Notes under the pieces: model-generated
What the model saw: only the letters and a program-made list of their open reading frames with translations
Database searches by the model: none
What the model was told of the DNA's origin: nothing
NCBI GenBank assembly: GCA_000733355.1
Contig: JNVV01000090.1
Coordinates: 24,845-88,844 of the forward strand
Length of the DNA stretch: 64,000 bases
Direction of reading: 5' to 3'
Source of the DNA: Falciphora oryzae
Lineage: Eukaryota; Ascomycota; Sordariomycetes; Magnaporthales; Magnaporthaceae
Shown here: in pieces, positions 56,321 to 64,000 of the stretch
Numbering within the stretch: the stretch's first letter is position 1
Layout: each line of letters opens with the position of its first letter
Program-made: the position numbers and the translations under genes

Positions 56321-59300
56321 TCATTTTAAAAGCCTCGCGACGGCTTCGTGCCCCTTTTCCGCGGCCAGGTGCAGCGGCGTATCCCCCACATTATTTTTCG
56401 CCTCTTTATCGGCGCCCAGCTCGACGAGCAGCCGAACGACGGTTTTTTGCCCGCACCACGCGGCCGTATGCAGCGGCGTATTTTTATTATCCTTTTTCGC
56501 TTCTTTATTGGCGCCCAGTTCGACGAGCAGCCGAGCGACGGCTTCGTCCCCCTGTTGCGCGGCTAGGTGTAGCGGCGTATTCCCCACATTGGTTTTCGCC
56601 TCTTTATCGGCGCCCAGTTCGACGAGCAGCCGAACGACGGCTTCGTGCCTCCACCACGCGGCCAGGTGCAGCGGCGTATCCCCCACATCATTAGTTTCCG
56701 CCTCCTTATCGACGCCCAGCTCGACGAGCAGCCGAACGACGGCTTCGTACCCTTTTTCTGCGGCCAGGTGCAGCGGCGTTTTCCCCGGATTGGTTTTCGC
56801 CTCCTTATCGGCGCCCAGCTCGACGAGTAGCCGAACGACGGCCTCGTGCCCGTTCCACGCAGCCAAATGCAGTGGCTTATCCCCCGCATTGGTTTTCGCC
56901 TCTTTGTTAGCGCCCAGCTCCACGGCGAGCAGCTTCGCGACGGCTTCGTGCCCGTACCTCGCGGCAAAATGCAGCGGCGTCCACTCATCGTCCTCTTTCG
57001 CCTCTTTGTCGCTACCGTCCTTCGCCTCTTTATCGGCGCCCAGTTCGACGAGCAGCCGAACGACGGCTTCGTACCCCTTTTCTGCGGCCAGGTGCAGCGG
57101 CGTTTTCCCCGGATTGGTTTTCGCCTCCTTATCGGCGCCCAGCTCAACAAGCAGCCGAACGACGGCCTCCTGCCTGTTCCACGCAGCCAAATGCAATGGC
57201 TTATCCCCCGCATTGGTTTCCGCCTCTTTGTTAGCGCTTAGTTCGACGAGCAGCCGAGCAACGGCTTCGTGCCCGTACCTCGCGGCAAAATGCAACGGCG
57301 TCCACCCATCGCCCTTTTTCGCCTCTTTATCACTACCGTCCTTCGCCTCTTTATCGGCGCCCAGTTTGACGAGCAGCCGAGCGACGGCTTCGTACCCCTT
57401 TTCTGCGGCCAGGTGCAGCGGCGTTTTCCCCGGATTGGTTTTCGCCTCCTTATCGGCGCCCAGCTCGGCGAGAAGCCGAGTGACGGCCTCGTGCCCGTGC
57501 CTCGCGGCCAAATGTAGCGGCGTCCACCCACTAGTGTCCTTCGCCTCCTTGTCGGCGCTCAGCTCCACGGAGAACAGCCTCGCGACGGCGTCGTGCCCGT
57601 ACCTCGCGGCCAAATGTAGCGGCGTCCACCCACTAGCGTCCTTCGCCTCCTTGTCGGCGCCCAGCTCCACGGCGAGCAGCCTCGCGACAGCTTCGTGCCC
57701 GTACGACACCAGTCGAGAAAGGTGCTCTTCCGGTAACGTTCTCCTTTGGACCGCCACCACGTGCTCCAACAGATCGACCGCTTTCTTAACCTGCCCGTCG
57801 GCCAGGTATGCCATAGCGAGCTCGTGCTGTGACGCCAATCGATCTGGGTGTTCCTCCAAAAGCGTTCTCCCTCGAGCCGCCACCACGAGCTCCAACAGAT
57901 CGACCGCTTTCTTGACCTGCCCGTCGGCCCGATATGCCATAGCGAGCATGTGCTGCGACACCAGTCGATCCGGTTGCTCCTCCGACAGGGTTCTCCCTTG
58001 AACCGCCACTATGTGCTCCAACAAATCGACCGCCTTCTTGACCTGCCCGTCGGCCTGGTATGCCGTAGCGAGCATTTGCTGCGACACCAGTCGAGAAGGG
58101 TGCTCATCTGACAGCGTGCTCCCACGGACCCAAGCGGTGCCGTTGCCGCTGCCGCCTTGCGCGTTGGGGTCGGTTCCAGAGTCTAGTGACGGCCGAGTAA
58201 CTCCCTTGTGGCCTTCCGATGCAGCCTTTGGAGCGGTTCCATATGCGCCACCGCCCGACGTGTCAACGCCCGACGCTCCGGCATCCGCCTTGGATCCGGC
58301 CTCCAGCAGCAGCCGTGCGAGTCCCCAGTGGCCGTTGGTGAATGCGATACGGAGGGCCCCTAAAAGCGAGTCAAGCTCGGGCTTCTCTTCCATTAAACGC
58401 TTGGCGGCCTTTGTGAATCCGCCGGCGCAAGCCGCAGCGAGTGGCGACGGGGTGTAGCACTCGGCGAAACTGATGACTTGCTTGAGCACAGGCGTTGTGG
58501 CCTTCTCCCGCAGCACTCTGAGCGATTCTTCAACAATGCTATCCGAATCCTCCGCTGTAGCGCCGTGTTGTTTCCAGAAATCCCAAGCAGCAGCCCTGAG
58601 CGGGAACTCGGCCGCGATGTCTTCTACATCGCATCCGATGGCCATGAGATAAGTCAAGCAGGTCCACGTGATGGATATGCTGGCATCCGGGTCCTTGAAC
58701 TCGGGCCGATCGACGAGGTAGTCCTTGACCGAGACGTGGGCAAGCTGCAAGATCCTACCATGGATCTCGTCGTGCTCCAGTGCGACTAGGCCCGGGCAGC
58801 ACTGCAGGATTGTAGGCGCGTCGAACGGTCTGCGCTGGTCGTCAAAAGCTCGAGGTTCTGTTTCGGCCCGCGTAGCCATCACATCCCTAGCTTCTTGCAC
58901 CCCAAAAGGTTTTCTGGAATGGATGAGGAAGAGGAGAAGGCGCATGGCATCTTGTTTGCGTTCTGGCGGAATGCTTTTTATCGCGCGATCGTAAACTTCC
59001 CCGGGGTTTCGTGGCAGCTTGTCGAGAGCATCCTTGATATCCCCGACACTAGAGCATTTGGAAAGAGTTTCCAGTTGGCAGTATGCCCACAGGAACCTGC
59101 ACTGGGTGTTAGAAGGTGATTGCAATGCTTGCCGAGCATAGGATTCCTGGATTGTGTGTGGGTAGGTAGGGCACTTACATGGGGCCTGCTTTGGCTCCGA
59201 CCTTGTCGCGAATTCGATCGGTAAGATCCTTAGACAACTTATTCGCGAAACGGCGGTCATTTTCGATCCTCGCCCCGACATAGGAGCGGATGTCGCGGTT

Positions 59301-61141
59301 GATGGCTCCCTCGTCGAGTGGCAGGCAGTTATCCCCGCCAATCATGGGAGGGATGTACTGTTGAAACTCGGATTCCGGCCGACTGGTGAAGATTAGCCGG
59401 ACGTGCCGCAGTTCTGGCCTGTTCACCACGTCTTGGATCCAATCGATAAGTTTATCCCTGGTCGTCGACTCGTCCAGAGCGTCTAGGACGATAAAGACCT
59501 CCTCCTTTCGGTCGATAAGCATCCTGCGCAAGCTCTCCCAAAGGGTCGCGCTCGGTGGCTGGCTTTCGGACGCTTGGAGGACGTCCCTAGCGTTTTTGCC
59601 GAAGCGAAGCTGCCACGTATACGCCTCGAAGACCAATGCCCGTAACATGTATCAGTGGTTCGTTTTTTTGCATCGCTGAAGTCGAAGAAGAAGGTGAGGA
59701 TAACGCGGCCCGTGAGGTGGTCAAGGAGGTGGTCGGGGGCTGCACTGCTGAGAACCGTTTTGCCGCATCCTACGAGGTGGTCAAAGACTTTAGTGCTGAG
59801 AACCGTCTTGCCGCATCCAACGAGGCCATGCAGCCACAGGTGTCGTCGACGTGGCCCAGAGCACCATTCCTTGAACTCGGGGATTCCCAGAAGCCAGTCG
59901 CCTGTTCCGGGGTGGCGGAGCTCCCTTGCGCGGTTGATATTCGCGTACGGATCCGCGGGAGACAGCCACTTCCTTATGTTGGTGATGCGGGCGTCGGTTT
60001 CGAGGAATTTGACTGTGTCACTTGTGGCCTGCGCGTGTTGATGCACTTTATCCACTTTCTGTTCGACTCGTTCGACTGTGTAGCCGCCGTAAACAGGTAA
60101 GTACCTATCCAGCATATGCCAGAGTTCGAACTAAAGTTACATACCTGCACCAAGAACCTCTCCAATCCTCTTTTCCGCCTCGACCTGGCTGGGCACGATC
60201 TGGTACAAAAGGTCCTTCGCATACGCTGCCGCCATCATAGCGGCAAAGCCTTGCCACTCCTTGTTCTTGTGCGTGTCCGAATAGTCGCAAATGCCCCGGA
60301 TAACGAGGCAAGGGAAGTTGTTCATCAGGCCGGCCGCTTCCATTTCGAAACAAAGGACACGCTTTTCCGATACCATCTCGTTACGGATTATAGCGTCTTT
60401 CATCAGCTGGTTGGCGCTGGCGATTAATCCGTAATGGACGACGGCGAAATCTTCCCCATCCTCCGGCTTTTCCCGTTCCGGCCGGGGGACCAAACATTCC
60501 GGGGTATCGCCGCACCAAGCCTGGCAGCTCATACCATCGTTTACATGCACAAACTTGGGCTTATACAGCCTATCGCTTGTAGGAGGTGGACGAGAGTATT
60601 CCGCAAGGCGCCTTTTCCCTTTCAACAGCTCGGCGATCTGGGCTTCGTACCGATGGCCGTCGGCTTTGTGTTGGGCTTTCAGGTCGCTCACTGCCGTCCG
60701 GAGAGCCATTGGCGGCTTGTCCAGATGCGCTGTGTGGGTAAAAGCCCGATTCTGAATCGACTTTCCAAAGTCGTACTGGAACACGCCACCTTCGCCATTG
60801 CCGGGACTGCTGACCACAATATCCCCGAGCCGCATGTTGTTCTCTTTGCTCGGCGCGCCGCCTCCGATGCCAACCATCAAGCCGAAGCGGATGTTGGGGA
60901 AACTGCGCAGCATATTTGTGGCCACGACGGCCGCCATCGTGGTTCCGTACTCTCCTTCGGGCAGGCAGGCCATGACGACGTAGTGACGCCCGATCTTGCC
61001 CAGGCTGTAAGAATTGGTGTCGTGCGGGGCGAGCATCTCAGGGCGGCAGGGTTTTGTGTCGAGGAAAAGTCTGGCAGCGACGAGCTCGGCGGGGACGGCC
61101 GTGATCCAGCCGATGGTGTAAATGTTGTTGGAGTCCGACAT
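56321..61141 (-). CDS. NLR protein: PNP_UDP - NACHT - ankyrin/TPR repeats, one frameshift
   Basis: Exons 61141-60145, 60075-59179 and 59096-56321. Residues 1-330: nucleoside-phosphorylase-like effector domain (MVGIGGGAPS, GDIVVSSP, FEMEAAGLMN, VIRGICDYSD). Residues about 415-640: NACHT NTPase with P-loop GLVGCGKT (416-423), a second copy 16 residues later, Walker B VFIVLDALDE and sensor LIFTSRPE. Residues about 640-950 are a helical linker with imperfect ankyrin units; about 956-1092 three and a third TPR units of 42 residues; about 1093-1556 thirteen full ankyrin units and a partial one. Fungal NLRs of this build act in heterokaryon incompatibility and nonself recognition. A base is missing near 59650 (GATACATG), breaking the frame inside NACHT between TTDT and MLRALVF; otherwise the total is 1556 residues. 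Either a sequencing error or a recent loss of function. Exon phases agree only if one base is restored. Confidence 0.85.
56327..57714 (-). repeat. Ankyrin repeat array of the NLR gene
   Basis: About fourteen units of about 99 bp with the core TPLHLAAEKGYEAVVRLL and GADKEAK linkers. A four-unit block containing an inserted DGSDKEAK occurs twice (about 57030-57250 and 57300-57480), showing recent block duplication. The plus strand is open over most of the array, a shadow of the repeat. Confidence 0.9.
57715..58127 (-). repeat. TPR block inside the NLR gene
   Basis: Units of 126 bp (42 codons) with the core AxAYxADGQVKKAVDLLE; the fourth unit is cut after SRLVS and passes directly into the ankyrin unit YGHEAVARLL. 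Confidence 0.85.
59732..59828 (-). repeat. 48-bp tandem duplication covering the P-loop
   Basis: Two adjacent copies with a 48-bp period encode LVGCGKTVLSTKVFDH and LVGCGKTVLSSAAPDH. The copies differ at several bases, so the duplication is not an assembly artefact of identical reads. Confidence 0.85.
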
Positions 61142-62956
61142 GGTGTGCGGCCGATAGTAGAGAAGAATACTAGGAAAAGGGGTGGATGAGGCTCCGCAGG
61201 CAATGGGAGGATGCGCAAGAAAGATGGGGAAATATGCAGGCAAGGTGAGGCAAGCAGAAAGAGGGCTGGCTGGTTGGGAAAGAAGTTCGTGCATATGCGG
61301 GGAGAGTCTCTCTTTATATGCAGACTCCTGCCCCTCCAACCTCCTTTTTTTTTTTTTTTTTTTTTTTTGGGCGCTGGGGTCGACTACCCCTTCAGGAGTT
61401 GACGCCCGACTGTGGAGGCCGCTGGATGGCCGGATGGGACAAGCCCCCCATGCCACCCGGCAAACTCATGTGAATGGGAGGCAGCTCGAGCGAGGGAGGG
61501 GTTGAGGTCGGGTCCCCAGCTCGGTAGCCAGGTTGGGCACGCGCCCGACCTAGTTGGCGAAAAGCATCAAAATGCGTCGACGACCGGCTGCCGTCTGTAT
61601 GGAAGCCCGTGTCCGCATGACACGGGAAGGGCAGGTCGGGCGCGTGGCCGGCCTAGATAGTTAGCGAAAAGCGTCAAAACATGTCGACGACGGGCCGTGA
61701 TGCAGCTCGCCGGGCAGGGATTGACAGCCGCCTCCCCGCCCGACATACCGTACTTTGCAATAGGGCGGTCGTACGGGGTCCGGGGCGAGGGCCCAGCGCG
61801 TACGCCAGATCGGGCAGGAAGCGGACCCCCTTTCCGACTGCACGAGGGCGTTGGGCCGAGCCAGGCAAATACCCAGCGCGCGTGGGGAGAATGAAGGCCC
61901 GTAAGCCTGCCACCTGCCGCGCGCGCTCCTCGCGGCTCTCCTAGTTTATGCAGACGTCGTCCATCCACAAGGAGGCCACCGCCCTGCTTCCGATCCGAGC
62001 GCCGTAACCATCAGACAAGCTACAGCGAATCGTTGGGGCTCCTCCCAATATTAAGAGGGTTATTCTCGATCCCGATGGAGAGGACCGACCCATTATTCGG
62101 AGCTGTAGAAGGTGCCGACTCCGAGGGTCCTCCATATACGCTACAGCCCTCACAATCGACGGCTTTTGGCGAGAGGGAGATGTGTGATGCAGCAGCTGAC
62201 CCGGCTCATCGTTGTCGCACCATGTCGTGCTACACCACCGCCGAAGCGGGGCTGTGGCCAGCTGAATGCTGCGAAGCCTTTGAGGCCGCGGTGGCTCCTG
62301 CCAGGACACGTCCACAACCAATCATTTCCACGTCGTAACACCCCAACTTGTAGGAGTGGCTCAATCGCGACCCAGATTTAGCCGCCGCCACATTCTGCAA
62401 GTTATTCGCGCATCCATATTCTCATTTGCTCGGGGGCTGCACTCGCTTTTTGGTAAATCAGGAGTGGCCTTAAAGTTAGTTAGCCGAGGACGCGAAAGCA
62501 AAATGCTTGCCCCGGGTCCAGATTCGCCTTTGGGGTTTACCTTCGATATCGGTCACCTAAGCCCGGATGATGGCTCGACGTGGTTCCTTTCCGGAGTGTT
62601 CCATATCGCGGCGTTTGTTTTGCTGCCCGGCCCGCCCTCCGGCGGATCATTTGCTTATTAGTGTTCCCAATTCGCAGGCCGTCCATCGAGGTAAATAATT
62701 TAGGAGTTGAAATGCAAATAGGTGATGGGCACTCAGACCGCGACTGCCAGTAAAAGCGGAGAGGCTGCCTGAGAGGTGCTGCCTTCTGCGTCGGATAAGT
62801 TGCTGTCCTTCAGCTGCAAAGGCCCTGAAAATGCCAGTTGCTCACTGCCCGGCATAATCAGGCGTCGTTTATTTCCTCCGCCCTCTCCTCCGCCCCACTA
62901 TTCGGCGTCGGAAGACGGGAGCGAAGCGTTCTTCAGGATGCCATCGGACGGACGCG
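61142..62956. other. Intergenic; promoter of the NLR gene and short direct repeats
   Basis: A run of 22 T lies at 61348-61369, about 210 bp upstream of the NLR start. A segment with GCGAAAAGC and CAAAA...GTCGACGAC occurs twice (about 61541-61584 and 61641-61691). No gene recognised. Confidence 0.4.
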
Positions 62957-63223
62957 TCAGAACCCTCCAGGGCAGCGGGCGCCGTAGGCGTGGTCCTTTG
63001 AGATGATGACATGCCGGGGGATCTTCTCCCGCAGGTAGGTGTTTGTGCCGTTCGGCAGCTCGACAGGTGTGTCATGTCCATGCCCCAGCGGCAGCTGTAC
63101 ATGTTGGTTGCCTCGTAGATGGTGAGGGACTGGGATTTGGGCTGGTCCGAGTCGACGATGAGGCGCTGGGCCTCGTTGCACAGAAGGTGCCAGCGGAGGC
63201 CACGCTCCCACCACCGCACGAGC
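62957..63223 (-). pseudogene. Unrecognised gene fragment with a frameshift
   Basis: The minus strand from 63217 reads ERGLRWHLLCNEAQRLIVDS and SLTIYEATNMYSCRWGMDM, then in another frame PVELPNGTNTYLREKIPRHV and SKDHAYGARCPGGF to a stop near 62957. Both parts have the composition of a conserved protein and join around 63075 with a one-base shift. Family not recognised; no complete ORF. Confidence 0.4.
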
Positions 63224-63485
63224 TAGGCCTGATATGGGAGGGCTCCTCTTCGAACCGCGACTCGGCGCCCCCGCCCGGGTGCCATGATAAAGAAAAGGGG
63301 GTGGTGACGCTTCTTGAATCCTTTTCTTTCTAGTGTCGGGAGCTCCCAGTGGCACGAATCCTTCACCACCCCGGCAGAGGGCCATCGTTCAGGGGGCGCG
63401 TGCGGGCTGCATGGTCCACCACAGGCCCTGGACGTGGAGACCTGTGCTTCGGTATTGTGGTTGAGCAAACGAATACACATCGGTA

Positions 63486-63854
63486 ACGTGGTTCACAAGC
63501 GAGTGGCGCACACAAGCGAGTGGCGCACTTGGAAAACGCATATTGAACAGCGTTTTTTTTCGACTAAATAACTCGCTCAATTTGAGGCTAAATTCCACTA
63601 AAATTAAAACCGTTATATTTAACTTTATAATGATTACAATTTGAATTTTCCGCATTTTTATTATTACTCCTTTTGGGTTAGTTCGCAACACTGTGTAATA
63701 CACTGTGTTCAGTATGCAACTAACCCAAAAGGAGTAATAATAAAAATGCGGAAAATTCAAATTGTAATCGTTATAAAGTTAAATATAACGGTTTTAATTT
63801 TAGTGGAATTTAGCCTCAAATTGAGCGAGTTATTTAGTCGAAAAAAAACGCTGT
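63486..63854. mobile_element. Palindromic MITE with Fot1-type terminal repeat, right end lost
   Basis: The left end (ACGTGGTTCACAAGCGAGTG, two tandem ACAAGCGAGTGGCGC units, preceded by TA at 63484-63485) is the same terminal repeat as in the Fot1-like element. Then 63547-63692 and about 63712-63854 form inverted arms of about 145 bp. The right terminal repeat is missing: after CGCTGT the sequence changes abruptly. No ORF. Confidence 0.8.
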
Positions 63855-64000
63855 GTTGGATTGCACTGGCCTGTGCAGGCAATCGGCAGAGCCTAGAGAG
63901 AGTCGGATCCTCCGGTCCCGTGATCTCTGATCACGGGATCCGAGGACCCGCAAGCCCGCGGAGGCTGGGAGCAGGGGAAGGGCCCTTTGGTGATCTGGAT
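63855..64000. mobile_element. Possible start of another repeat element
   Basis: The MITE is cut at TGTTGGATTGCACTGG, a typical LTR-like start, followed by a palindrome (CCCGTGATCTCTGATCACGGG region near 63918-63938). The window ends before its nature can be seen. Confidence 0.3.

Noticed and set aside
56508..58001. 497-residue plus-strand repetitive frame
   Set aside because: Antisense of the ankyrin/TPR array; its periodicity is that of the NLR repeats.
1..64000. CRISPR arrays or operons
   Set aside because: Eukaryotic sequence; the regular repeats seen are ankyrin/TPR codons, microsatellites or transposon ends.

Overview
The window is nuclear DNA of a filamentous ascomycete. Genes carry short GT-AG introns (about 60-190 bp), coding DNA is GC-rich, and the families present (PTH11-like receptor, Zn2Cys6 regulator, highly reducing polyketide synthase, GH11 xylanase, NACHT/ankyrin NLR, Fot1/pogo transposon) are typical of Sordariomycetes. 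A single dispersed 5S rRNA gene agrees with that. I would guess Sordariales, but the species cannot be fixed from the sequence. Two assembly gaps (N runs) are present.

Layout. 0-10 kb is gene-poor: a relic of repeat family A, one hypothetical membrane-anchored protein, a 5S rRNA gene and a PTH11-like seven-helix receptor whose 3' end is lost in a gap. 11.3-13.9 kb is repeat DNA (an inverted-repeat copy of family A and a Fot1 remnant). 14.0-35.3 kb is a compact biosynthetic gene cluster: FMO-like oxidase, integral membrane enzyme, PaxM-like FAD epoxidase, Zn2Cys6 regulator, DUF3237-like protein, short-chain reductase, a truncated paralogue of the membrane enzyme, and a 2342-residue highly reducing PKS. 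Family A repeats lie on both sides of this cluster. 35.4-41 kb holds a decayed cysteine-rich repeat gene, a membrane-protein gene with three reading-frame breaks and an intact GH11 xylanase. 41-44.7 kb is a nest of transposons (151-bp inverted arms enclosing a palindromic MITE and a Fot1-like element). 44.7-56 kb looks like a graveyard: fragments of a medium-chain reductase, a 28S rRNA 5' end, a large decayed ankyrin gene and the N-terminal part of a SNF2 helicase. 56.3-61.1 kb is a PNP-NACHT-ANK/TPR NLR gene with one frameshift. The window ends in a MITE cut by another repeat.

How the genes may work together. The PKS has an intact KS-AT-DH-KR-ACP set but a degenerate methyltransferase region and a degenerate ER, so an unsaturated, unmethylated polyene-type chain is expected. 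A PaxM-like FAD monooxygenase and a polytopic membrane enzyme could epoxidise and then open or cyclise such a chain, as proposed for aurovertin/citreoviridin-type pathways; the FMO and SDR could tailor it, and the Zn2Cys6 protein is the likely pathway regulator. The product is inference, not something the sequence shows. The NLR region shows signs of active repeat evolution: a TPR block spliced into ankyrin repeats and an internal duplication of the P-loop.
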